Shown here: positions 15,189 to 23,153 of the stretch, one piece after another | Layout of the letters: each line of letters begins with the position of its first letter | Numbering within the stretch: the first letter of the stretch is position 1 | Source: JADKCL01 sp031424495 | Lineage (GTDB): Bacteria > Bacteroidota > Bacteroidia > J057 > JADKCL01 | NCBI GenBank assembly: GCA_031424495.1 | Contig: JANPHP010000061.1 | Span: 15,144-79,143, forward strand | Direction of reading: 5' to 3' | Length of the DNA stretch: 64,000 nucleotides | Program-made: the position numbers and the translations under genes | Notes under the pieces: generated by a model | Databases searched by the model: none | Told to the model about the DNA's origin: nothing | The model's input: the letters and a program-made list of their open reading frames with translations, nothing else

Positions 15189-16832
15189 TTAGTTCTTGTG
15201 CAGCTTCTTGATCGTCACGCCATTGGCGGTCGTGACGCGCATCATGTACATGCCTGTAGCCATGCGCGACAGGTCGATCGTGGTGCTCGCATCGGTGACG
15301 ACGGTCGCCAGGACTTGCTGACCATCGGCTGCCCACACGGTCACCGTGGCGCCATCGGCATAAGCCTGCGGCAATTGGATCTTGAACAAACCATTGCTCG
15401 GATTGGGGGAAACGCTGACCTCTTCAGACAAAATCGGTGCGTTGGCGACAGTGCCATCGGTTTTGAAATCGACGTAGTCGGCAAACTCATACACACCGCC
15501 TCTGAAAATCGTGTCGCCGTTGGGGGCTTGCAGCATATACCAGCCGGGAGGCGAACTTGTGCCGATGCCGTCGCCAAACTCGTCATAGATGCCAAAGCTG
15601 AAACAATCGTTGGTGCCCACGGTCACGGGCGTGGTAATGAGGAGGCGGTTGCCGTCAAAATAAGGGCCGCCTGAAGCGATCACGGTTCCAGCGCTGTTTT
15701 TGATGTCCCAAGTCGTCTCTGATCCATACAAGTCGGGTTTCACAAACACCTTGTAGACACCTGCCGCGTGCGTCGAGGCTCCTTGCCAGGAGAGTAATTG
15801 AACGTTGTCGTTCGCATTCGCGTCTGAGGGAACTACGATAGCGATGTTCAGGTCATTGTTGGTTTGCGGAGCAAAGGCGATGCTGGGCAGGGCCACCGTG
15901 ACATAGTCATAGTAGGCCAGATTGCCCGTCCAGTTAAAGGTCGTCGGGGTGCCGCCATTGACATCGTAGGTGAATGTAGCCGCTGTGAGGGGATCGTTGC
16001 CCATGTTGTGGATCATGACTTCAGGCGCGATATCGGTCATGCAGCTTTGGTGGGCGACTTGATTGTTGAGGCTCACGAGCGCGATATCGACAGCGTTTGC
16101 GGCCGTGGAGAGTGGCAACATCTTGCCGTTCAAAATCTCATGGGTGCTGCCGTCTTCGACCCAGACCACGAGTTCCATTGCTTGCTGTACCCATGATGGA
16201 TCGATGGCAATGGTAAAAGTATTGGTCACGGCAGGCCCGCCCTGACTGGTGGTGATCGGCGTGCCATTGTGATCGGGATACATAATGCGGTTCACATAGT
16301 CATTGTGTGTCATCCCTTGCCAATTGGCGGCGATTCCCGACTCGGTGAGCACGGTTTGGATGCGCAGGTTGCCACCCGTATAAGCGCCCATTTGCGTGAC
16401 GCTGACCGTGACGTCGACGCTGCTGCCGTTTTGCACCCAACTTGCGCTCAGGTCAAAAGGGGTCGGCGCTGCAATCGCCTGGTCATATTTCGTGCGGTAT
16501 GAGGGATACATGGTGAGGGCGTGGTCGCCCCCGACAATCTCATTGGCGCCATCAAACCATGCCGTCGGAAAGCCCTGCACGGCATAGTAGGCATTGCGGG
16601 CGTCTGAGGATGCGTAGGTATGCACATCATTGTCGTGATGCTCGACGATGCCGACATTTGCGCCAGCGGCGGCGAGGTCATCGGCACCCAAGGCAGAGCC
16701 CGGGCAATAGTAGCACCAATTCCCAGTAGCGATCTCGAGGATCACGTCATTGCGCACGGCTTGTGCGGTTGTTGCTTGCCAGGAGAGCAGGAGGCAGAGC
16801 GTAAGCCATGCAGATAGGGTAGATTTTTTCAT
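15189..16832 (-). CDS. Omp28-like secreted protein with type IX sorting domain
   Basis: This 547-residue protein starts with a signal peptide (STLSAWLTLCLLLSWQATTA). Residues ~30-150 are thioredoxin-like as in Omp28 proteins, with ATGNWCYYCPGS (CxxC) and a GFPTAWFDG cis-Pro region. Middle beta-sandwich parts follow. The last ~80 residues, from EEVSVSPNPSNGLFKI through GMYMMRVTTANG to KKLHKN, are a type A C-terminal sorting domain for T9SS export and anchoring. I chose the ATG at 16832, since it gives the signal peptide directly; a longer reading would add 50 residues. The exported CxxC could act in surface redox chemistry (inference). Confidence 0.85.
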   Translation of the reverse strand: MKKSTLSAWLTLCLLLSWQATTAQAVRNDVILEIATGNWCYYCPGSALGADDLAAAGANVGIVEHHDNDVHTYASSDARNAYYAVQGFPTAWFDGANEIVGGDHALTMYPSYRTKYDQAIAAPTPFDLSASWVQNGSSVDVTVSVTQMGAYTGGNLRIQTVLTESGIAANWQGMTHNDYVNRIMYPDHNGTPITTSQGGPAVTNTFTIAIDPSWVQQAMELVVWVEDGSTHEILNGKMLPLSTAANAVDIALVSLNNQVAHQSCMTDIAPEVMIHNMGNDPLTAATFTYDVNGGTPTTFNWTGNLAYYDYVTVALPSIAFAPQTNNDLNIAIVVPSDANANDNVQLLSWQGASTHAAGVYKVFVKPDLYGSETTWDIKNSAGTVIASGGPYFDGNRLLITTPVTVGTNDCFSFGIYDEFGDGIGTSSPPGWYMLQAPNGDTIFRGGVYEFADYVDFKTDGTVANAPILSEEVSVSPNPSNGLFKIQLPQAYADGATVTVWAADGQQVLATVVTDASTTIDLSRMATGMYMMRVTTANGVTIKKLHKN

Positions 16833-17218
16833 GAGAGATAGCGATTTTTCAGGATGAATGAGCTGCCCGCCAACGCGACGAGGCAAGGGAATATGAACGG
16901 TCATTTGCTCAAGGACAGATGAAGATTGGAAGGGTTGCGTGGGGGAGTGGATTTTTTGCAACCGGATCAAACGCACGATCACGTCGTCGCATTCGGGCCA
17001 ATGCCAAAACTAACTTGAGCTACAGATAAGAATTCGATCCAAAAACGCCAATTCCGCAGGAATGGCCAAAAAATGTGATTGTTGCTTGTAGGGAACGGCT
17101 GTGACCTTTCCCTACATATTGACACGTGTAAACACTGCCATTCCTGCGGATTTGGCATCCACAAATGTCATCAATCCAGAACAGAAGTCATTTGGTACGC
17201 GAGCGCAGCTCCTTTATT
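16833..17218. other. 386-bp spacer holding a nested palindrome
   Basis: No gene seen. The half near the Omp28-like gene should contain its promoter, but I found no clear match. The other half holds the nested inverted repeat at 17047-17156. Confidence 0.5.
17047..17156. repeat. Nested inverted repeat (REP/MITE-like)
   Basis: GCCAATTCCGCAGGAATGGC (17047-17066) is repeated in inverse orientation as GCCATTCCTGCGGATTTGGC (17137-17156). Inside lies a second pair, TGTAGGGAA (17087-17095) and TTCCCTACA (17108-17116). The outer arms are themselves partly palindromic (ATTCCGCAGGAAT). This plan resembles intergenic repeats scattered in many Bacteroidetes genomes. Confidence 0.7.
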
Positions 17219-17557
17219 TTATCGCTTCAGCGAAATCACAAGAGAATTGTCGCCCGCCACCAACATCGCACGGATGGAAGCGTAGGGGAAAAACTTCTCT
17301 TTGTTCCAATCGTCATATTTGATCATGACAGACAGGCCCGACTCCATCGGTGTGATCGACACGATGTCCGCAGCGTTCCAGGTGACCATGGCATCGCGCT
17401 CCATGTGTACCGGGTCGGGCAGGCTCTCGATCGTGATCTTAGAAATCTTCGAGATCGGATTGCGCGTCAAAAATCCAGCTGCATCCGACTTGGAAATCTG
17501 TGAAAACCCGGCGCCCGCAAAAAGCATCAAACCAATCAATACAATGGTGTTTTTCAT
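17219..17557 (-). CDS. Small exported protein of unknown function
   Basis: A 112-residue protein whose N terminus (KNTIVLIGLMLFAGAGFSQ) is a signal peptide. The mature part, about 90 residues, is probably beta-rich (VTWNAADIVSITPMESGLSV), with no motif I recognise. The start at the ATG at 17557 gives the shortest signal peptide; in-frame starts up to 17590 exist. It follows the serB-serA gene by 34 bp on the same strand and may be co-transcribed. Confidence 0.6.
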   Translation of the reverse strand: MKNTIVLIGLMLFAGAGFSQISKSDAAGFLTRNPISKISKITIESLPDPVHMERDAMVTWNAADIVSITPMESGLSVMIKYDDWNKEKFFPYASIRAMLVAGDNSLVISLKR

Positions 17558-17591
17558 ATTTGGTAGTTTATGAGTCATAAAGCTAAGCAAA

Positions 17592-19484
17592 TCAATACAA
17601 TACCCGAAACTTGATTGTGTTTTCGATCCCTCTCAGCGCCTTGATCACCTCGGTATCGTACTTTTTGTTGATGTCGGTGATCACGTAGCCGATCTTGTCA
17701 TTGGTTTTGAGGTATTGCCCCTCGATGTTGCAGCCGTGGGCGCTCAGCACATTGTTGATCTGGGCGAGGATGCCGGGCACGTTGCGGTGAATGTGCAAGA
17801 GCCGATGGATGCCCTGCTGAATGGGCAGTTGCAGGTGCGGAAAATTGACTGACATGAAGCTATTGCCGGTGTTGATGTAGCCGATGAGCTTGTCGGGCAC
17901 GTAGCTCGCGATGTCTGCTTGCGCCTCTGATGTGCTGCCGCCCACGTGGGGGGTGAGGATCACATTCGGGATGCCCTGCAACTCCGTCACAAAAGGCTCA
18001 TCGTTGCTCGCGGGCTCCTTGGGAAATACATCGACCGCTGCGCCGCGCAGTTTGCCAGCCTTCAAGGCTTTGGCAAGTGCCTTCACATCCACCACGAAGC
18101 CGCGGCTCAGGTTCAAAAGTACTGCGCCGAGTTTCATCTGTCCGATTTCCTTTTCGCCAAAAAAGCCTTTGTTGCTCGGGTCGCCGTCGACGTGCAGCGA
18201 CACGACATCCGATGCTTTGAGCAGGGCTTTCAGTTCGGTCACGCGGTGGGCGTTGCCGAGAGAGAGCTTGTCGACCTTGTCGTAAAAGATGACTTTCATG
18301 CCGAGGCCTTCTGCGAGCACGCTCAGCTGCGAGCCGATATTGCCGTAGCCCACGATGCCGAGGGTCTTGCCCCGGATCTCGTTGCTGTTGGCGGCGCTTT
18401 TGTCCCAGATGCCTTTGTGGGTGAGCAGGTCTTTTTGGGGAATGCCGCGCATGAGCATGATGATCTCGCCGATCACCAACTCGACGACGCTGCGCGTGTT
18501 GCTGTAGGGCGCATTGAAGACGGCGATGCCTTTGTCGAGACAGCCGTCGAGATCGATCTGATTGGTGCCGATGCAAAATGCACCGACGGCTGCCAAGCGG
18601 TCGGCATGGGCCAGCACCTTGGCGGTGACCCGCGTCTTGGAGCGTATGCCCAAGATGCTCACGCCCTTGATGGCCTCGCAGAGCTCGTCCTCGCCGAGTG
18701 CCTGTGTCATGCGCTCGACTTGGTAACCCTCAAGGCGCAATGCCGCCTCGGCATTGGGGTGGATATTCTCCAAAAGCAACACGCGAATGCGGTTTTTGGG
18801 ATAGCTGATCTCCATCGGGAGATTGTTGTGGTAGAGAAACTCGTCGAGGCTCGGCGCGATGTGGTCTGCATTGGAGCTCGCACTCTCGCGGTCGATGTTT
18901 TCTGTGAAGGCAAAAAACTTGACGTGCTCGCCGCCAAATTTCATCTGGTAGTCGGTATAGCCGTCGCCGACCACAAAGATTTCACCTTTGAGACCGAGCG
19001 CTTCGAGTTGCTTCACCTTGCCGCCACTCACGGCCAGCAAATTTTCGCGGTCAAAGCCGATGATCTTGCCTTTTTTGTCAGTCACAAACGTATTCGCAAA
19101 CACCCGCTCGGCGGGAATGCCATACTCGGCGACGATCGGAATGATAAACTCCCTGAAGCCAGCCGAGATCACATAGATGCGCTCGGCATTGTCGGCAAAA
19201 AAGGCATGGTTGCGGGAGATGGAGCGTGAAACTTTTTTGCGCAGCCGCTTCACCAGCTTGTCGATGTCATCGATGTGCGCGCCGAGGATCGCCAAGCGCT
19301 TGCGCAGGCCGTCGGTAAATGATATCTGCCCCTCGATGCCCTGATCGGTGAGCTGCTTGATTTGTTCCAGCGCCTTTTCGCGGTTTTTGTCGCCTTTGAG
19401 GGTGATCTCGGCGAGCTCTTCGAGTGCCTCGACTTGCACGAATGTAGAGTCGAAGTCGAAGACGTAGTATTGATTTTCGGTCAT
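17592..19484 (-). CDS. serA: Fused phosphoserine phosphatase / 3-phosphoglycerate dehydrogenase
   Basis: This 630-residue protein joins two serine-pathway enzymes. Residues 1-~215 are a SerB-type HAD phosphatase: YVFDFDSTFVQVEALEELAE, VISAGFREF and FVVGDGYTDYQMK. Residues ~230-540 are a D-3-phosphoglycerate dehydrogenase with TLGIVGYGNIGSQ (NAD-binding GxGxxG), NLSRGFVVD and the catalytic His in LTPHVGGSTSEAQ. The last ~85 residues are an ACT domain (HRNVPGILAQINNVLS, then GYVITDINKKYD), typical of serine feedback inhibition. Start ATG at 19484; a TTG nine codons upstream is less likely. With serC nearby, the whole pathway from 3-phosphoglycerate to serine is present. Confidence 0.92.
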   Translation of the reverse strand: MTENQYYVFDFDSTFVQVEALEELAEITLKGDKNREKALEQIKQLTDQGIEGQISFTDGLRKRLAILGAHIDDIDKLVKRLRKKVSRSISRNHAFFADNAERIYVISAGFREFIIPIVAEYGIPAERVFANTFVTDKKGKIIGFDRENLLAVSGGKVKQLEALGLKGEIFVVGDGYTDYQMKFGGEHVKFFAFTENIDRESASSNADHIAPSLDEFLYHNNLPMEISYPKNRIRVLLLENIHPNAEAALRLEGYQVERMTQALGEDELCEAIKGVSILGIRSKTRVTAKVLAHADRLAAVGAFCIGTNQIDLDGCLDKGIAVFNAPYSNTRSVVELVIGEIIMLMRGIPQKDLLTHKGIWDKSAANSNEIRGKTLGIVGYGNIGSQLSVLAEGLGMKVIFYDKVDKLSLGNAHRVTELKALLKASDVVSLHVDGDPSNKGFFGEKEIGQMKLGAVLLNLSRGFVVDVKALAKALKAGKLRGAAVDVFPKEPASNDEPFVTELQGIPNVILTPHVGGSTSEAQADIASYVPDKLIGYINTGNSFMSVNFPHLQLPIQQGIHRLLHIHRNVPGILAQINNVLSAHGCNIEGQYLKTNDKIGYVITDINKKYDTEVIKALRGIENTIKFRVLY

Positions 19485-19610
19485 TTTCCAGCGGTAAATT
19501 TCGGGGCGCAAGTTAGCAATTTGGGCGGATGGTTTTTTGCTAGCCTTTGTGATTCATGCGGTCATCCCTCGGCTTTCCTGATTATTGCGAAGCGCGCCAC
19601 CGAGGCCGTT

Positions 19611-20162
19611 TCAGGGTGCATTTTTGTTCAGGACTTTCAAGACGAGGCCCTTGCCGAGGGTATAGTGGTGGGATGAAAGCGCCCAAAGCACCAATGCGGT
19701 CAACAAAGCCAAGGGCAGGAAAATGACCACGCCCAATGCACCCAAGGCTACGAGCGTCCACTGCCACCAATTGTCTGGGCGCTTCGTCAGCAGCGCCCGC
19801 CCAAAAACCCAACCCAAAAATCCGAGTCCCAATGCAATGACGAAAAGCAAGCAGCCTGTCCACGCAGTACCTGCATCAAGGCGCCCGCGCAATTGCCTGA
19901 CCTGGGAAATGGCGACGGGCTGCGACCCTACCATAAAACTCGTATCGGCGATGGCCGAGACCTTGCCATGCACCCATTTGTCTTGGCCCTCGACCTTCAC
20001 ACGCACCCGGTCACCGTCCATCACAGCATACTTCATCTTGCCACGGCCACTATCGGGTTGCACCGACAAGTAGTTTTGGCTGCTCTCGGCCTCGGCCTGC
20101 GCGTGTGCAGGCAGTTGTTGCACACACAAAATCAGCAGCAATAGAAAGATTCTGAGATTCAT
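19611..20162 (-). CDS. Q-x-EAES family envelope protein, paralog 1
   Basis: A 183-residue protein: signal peptide (NLRIFLLLLILCVQQLPAHA), then QAEAESSQ, a small beta-rich part (GDRVRVKVEGQDKWVHGKV, DTSFMVGSQPV), two or three membrane helices and a short basic tail. It is the last of five tandem relatives, all with Q-x-EAES[SA] right after the signal peptide, a KGxIxSVxDSxxVVxG-like beta unit and a C-terminal membrane part. Its start overlaps the stop of the gene before it by 4 bp (ATGA). I do not recognise the family. Confidence 0.65.
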   Translation of the reverse strand: MNLRIFLLLLILCVQQLPAHAQAEAESSQNYLSVQPDSGRGKMKYAVMDGDRVRVKVEGQDKWVHGKVSAIADTSFMVGSQPVAISQVRQLRGRLDAGTAWTGCLLFVIALGLGFLGWVFGRALLTKRPDNWWQWTLVALGALGVVIFLPLALLTALVLWALSSHHYTLGKGLVLKVLNKNAP

Positions 20163-20725
20163 CTGGGTTGAGGTGGATAGTGATGCAGCAATTTTGCAAT
20201 CCGGAGCTTAAAGCGCTTACCCATGAGCATCGGCTTGCGCGAACCTTTGGCCAAGAACGCCAAAGCTATGACCCCAAAAGCTACAAATGCGATTGAAAAT
20301 ATGAACCCAACCAATGCAACTGATACAGTGGCGGCAACATACAAGCCAACAATGAGCAGGTAGACGCCTGCCGCAGCACCGATTGCAAAAGACACCATTG
20401 CTCCTACCCCGAAGTTGAATGCAGCATCCGTTTTTTTGCGGTCTGAAACATACACCTTTCCGATTTTTGACACTGGAAACGATTCTCCATCGACCACCAC
20501 CGCGCTATCATTGACCGATTCAATCGTTCCCTTTTGCAAATCGGCTTGTCGGTCGATCATCACAAATTCGATCGGTGACCCACGCTCATATACATGTGCT
20601 ACTTTGCCATGTTGCCCTTGCAAGATCATCACGTTGGTCGACGACTCTGCTTCCTCCTGCGCATCTAATCCGCTAAAAATTAGCAGCAACCAGATCATCA
20701 ACAAGATTCCACGTGTAGGCATCAT
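20159..20725 (-). CDS. Q-x-EAES family envelope protein, paralog 2
   Basis: A 188-residue protein: signal peptide (GILLMIWLLLIFSGLDA), QEEAESSTN, then KGTIESVNDSAVVVDGESFP as the beta unit and a long hydrophobic stretch of three or four helices. It ends with a basic GKRFKLRIAKLLHHY tail that recalls the GSKRFNLGKDW end of paralog 5. It lies 9 bp after the stop of paralog 3 and overlaps paralog 1, so the three are one transcript. Confidence 0.65.
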   Translation of the reverse strand: MMPTRGILLMIWLLLIFSGLDAQEEAESSTNVMILQGQHGKVAHVYERGSPIEFVMIDRQADLQKGTIESVNDSAVVVDGESFPVSKIGKVYVSDRKKTDAAFNFGVGAMVSFAIGAAAGVYLLIVGLYVAATVSVALVGFIFSIAFVAFGVIALAFLAKGSRKPMLMGKRFKLRIAKLLHHYPPQPR

Positions 20726-20734
20726 CTGTTTCCT

Positions 20735-21298
20735 TTATGGTCTTTGCAGGTAGTGAATGACTTTTGCAGAATAGTGCCGGAGGTTGAAAAACCTTCGCTT
20801 TCCTTCCAGAAGGGTTACGATTCCCATCAACAGCCCGATAAAGATGAAGGCCATTGCGATGATGAATCCCGAAAAGAGCAAGACCAAGAGAATGGTTGCA
20901 AAGAAGTAAATGTTTACAATCAGCATCAACAAGATCACGGCTGCGATAAACGCAACAAAGGATCCAAGAAACCAGAAGATCGCTGCGCTAGGCCTCCCAA
21001 TTGGTTGCGTGAGAATGCTGCCCACAGATTCGATCGAAATCGATCGGCCACTCACAACGATCGTGCTGTCTGTGATTTGCTGCACATTCCCCTTGATCAC
21101 GCCTTGGTGCACATCGCGAGGATATACCTTGATTTTTTCACCGTTCACGATATCTCCGACGGCTTTGCCTTGGTCATCTTGAAAAATCAAGGCCCGCGAC
21201 GCAGATTCAGCCTCGGTTTGCGCAAATAGAGTGCATGCCTGCAACACCAGCAGCAATGTCACCAAGATGACCCTTAGTAGGCTGCCTTCAGTCTTCAT
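20735..21298 (-). CDS. Q-x-EAES family envelope protein, paralog 3
   Basis: A 187-residue protein: signal peptide (SLLRVILVTLLLVLQACTLFA), QTEAESASR, the beta unit VIKGNVQQITDSTIVVSGRS, then membrane helices and a basic EGKRRFFNLRHY tail. I start at the ATG at 21298, where the signal peptide begins; a longer frame would add basic residues lying inside paralog 4. It overlaps the 3' end of paralog 4 by 11 bp. Confidence 0.65.
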   Translation of the reverse strand: MKTEGSLLRVILVTLLLVLQACTLFAQTEAESASRALIFQDDQGKAVGDIVNGEKIKVYPRDVHQGVIKGNVQQITDSTIVVSGRSISIESVGSILTQPIGRPSAAIFWFLGSFVAFIAAVILLMLIVNIYFFATILLVLLFSGFIIAMAFIFIGLLMGIVTLLEGKRRFFNLRHYSAKVIHYLQRP

Positions 21299-21878
21299 TG
21301 GCTTTGGGGGATGCGGGCGGTGCCGCTTGTGTGGCGATCTTCCAGCCGCGCGCACGATCGTATGTCTTGCTGGCTTTGGCCATGAGTACTAAGCCGATGA
21401 TGAGTCCCGCTGGCATCGCGACCGATGCTGGAATCGCCAAAATGATCGCCAAAACCAAAAATACCACGCCTAAAGCCGCATTGCCAAAGAGCAAGCCTAC
21501 CCCCAGTAGGGTCACCAAATAAAACGCTAAGGTTACAATGAGCGAGGCCAAGAGCACCTTGCGCCCCGAACTGTACTTGTGCTCGTCTCGCAGACTCACA
21601 GATTGTATATAGTCGATCCCGATGGTGTCTCCAGACAAAACGACTTGTGTCGGCGTCACGCCGTTTAGTTGCTTGTTTGGGAAAGTTCTACGGTCGGTCG
21701 TGTATTTTACATGGATCGTGCGACCTACTTTCACCGTGGTCTCGATACCTTCTTTTTGCGAACTCAGCACTAGGCCTCCGCTGGCAGACTCAGCTTCAGA
21801 TTGCGCATAGACTGCGGTTTGCATGAAACCTAGCGCCCACACAACAACAAGTACAATCAACTGAATCGATCTGTTCAT
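21288..21878 (-). CDS. Q-x-EAES family envelope protein, paralog 4
   Basis: A 196-residue protein: signal peptide (SIQLIVLVVVWALGFMQTAVYA), QSEAESASG, a more diverged beta unit (PTQVVLSGDTIGIDYIQSV), several membrane helices and a polar Pro/Ala/Lys-rich end. The ATG at 21878 is used because it opens the signal peptide. It is likely the first gene of the four-gene run, with 129 bp to paralog 5. Confidence 0.65.
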   Translation of the reverse strand: MNRSIQLIVLVVVWALGFMQTAVYAQSEAESASGGLVLSSQKEGIETTVKVGRTIHVKYTTDRRTFPNKQLNGVTPTQVVLSGDTIGIDYIQSVSLRDEHKYSSGRKVLLASLIVTLAFYLVTLLGVGLLFGNAALGVVFLVLAIILAIPASVAMPAGLIIGLVLMAKASKTYDRARGWKIATQAAPPASPKANED

Positions 21879-22007
21879 TCCGGAAATTTTGATTCTAACC
21901 TCAAGATACAACTTTTCGTGCTTTCGTTGCACATCCAATCACATAGATTTTGCGGCACATTTTGAAGCCGCCTACCCGATGGGAAAATGCATCTGCGAAG
22001 GCCATTT

Positions 22008-22541
22008 TCAGCCCTTCCGCAGCCGCCAATCTTTGCCCAGATTGAAACGCTTGGAACCCAATGCGAACAAAATGATCCCCAGTACCAAGACCAATGGAAA
22101 GATGAATAGCGTAAAGGCGGCCAAGAATCCGATGATCACACGCTGCCCTTTGCTCGGGTTGTCGAGCAAAAACAGCAAAGACACCACAAACAGCAGTAGG
22201 CTGATCGGCTCTGCAACGAGGCTCCCCAAGATCAAGCCGCCACCGAGTGGCCGCTTGTTGCCACGCAGGTGCACGACCGTCTCCAGGTCCTTGAAGGCAA
22301 GCACCTTGCCCGCAACCGTGAAGCTACTGTCTTGTACAGATGTAATGCGCCCCTTGCGCACCATGCTGCTGTCTTTCAGTTGATAGTTCAGGCGATCGCC
22401 CGTTTTGATGTAGTGATGGCTTTTGCCAGATTGGGACTCGATGAGCAATGTTGAGGATTCTGCCTCCGTCTGCGCCCGCAAGCCGGTCGCAGCCAAACAG
22501 AGCAAAATCAGGACGACGCTTTTGAGGATGACTTCTTTCAT
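22008..22541 (-). CDS. Q-x-EAES family envelope protein, paralog 5
   Basis: A 177-residue protein: signal peptide (EVILKSVVLILLCLAATGLRA), QTEAESSTL, KTGDRLNYQLKDSSMVRKGR, SVQDSSFTVAGKV, then two or three membrane helices and GSKRFNLGKDWRLRKG. It is the clearest carrier of the family pattern. It starts at the ATG at 22541; 151 bp separate it from the divergent dtd gene, a likely promoter region. Confidence 0.65.
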   Translation of the reverse strand: MKEVILKSVVLILLCLAATGLRAQTEAESSTLLIESQSGKSHHYIKTGDRLNYQLKDSSMVRKGRITSVQDSSFTVAGKVLAFKDLETVVHLRGNKRPLGGGLILGSLVAEPISLLLFVVSLLFLLDNPSKGQRVIIGFLAAFTLFIFPLVLVLGIILFALGSKRFNLGKDWRLRKG

Positions 22542-22692
22542 GCGGTGAATTTGCGCAAAAAATGATCTATTCTGCGGAATGCTGGAAAGAAACGGTCGCC
22601 AGGTCTGCTGTCGATAGGACGCAATCGCAGATGAAACCATGCAGGTTTCCCATTTCTATCCTAAATTTCAGGAAAAAGTAATCTCTCCCTCT

Positions 22693-23148
22693 ATGCGTGC
22701 CATCCTACAACGTGTTCGTCATGCCAAGGTTCAGGTCGATGAGATCACCATTGGCGAAGTGGGTCGCGGCTTGCTCGTCTTGCTCGGCGTCGCCCACGAC
22801 GACACGGCAGCAGACATCGATTGGCTGGCCAAAAAAATCACCCAACTGCGCATTTTCAGCGATGCAGATGGCAAGATGAATCTGAGCGTGGAGGATGTCG
22901 GCGGCGAAATTTTGGTCGTCTCCCAATTCACGCTCTATGCCGATGCCAAAAAGGGAAATCGCCCTAGCTACATTCGCTCGGCGCCGCCTGCCATCTCCAT
23001 CCCGCTCTACGAGCAGTTTGTCGGCACGCTGCGGGAGCGGTTTGCTGGGCACGTCGCGACCGGCGCTTTTGGAGCCATGATGGATGTGACGCTCCTCAAC
23101 GATGGCCCGGTCACCATCATCCTCGACTCCCGCCAACAAGACTTCTGA
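22693..23148 (+). CDS. dtd: D-aminoacyl-tRNA deacylase
   Basis: This 151-residue protein has the usual Dtd length. Key motifs are the N-terminal MRAILQRVRHAKV, VSQFTLYADAKKGNRPSY (catalytic SQFTL region) and NDGPVTIILDS (the Gly-cisPro loop that rejects L-amino acids). It frees D-amino acids from mischarged tRNA and also glycine from tRNA-Ala. The start is ATG at 22693. It heads a tight + strand run with the next three genes (5-bp, 4-bp and overlapping joints). Confidence 0.95.
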   Translation: MRAILQRVRHAKVQVDEITIGEVGRGLLVLLGVAHDDTAADIDWLAKKITQLRIFSDADGKMNLSVEDVGGEILVVSQFTLYADAKKGNRPSYIRSAPPAISIPLYEQFVGTLRERFAGHVATGAFGAMMDVTLLNDGPVTIILDSRQQDF

Positions 23149-23153
23149 TCCCC

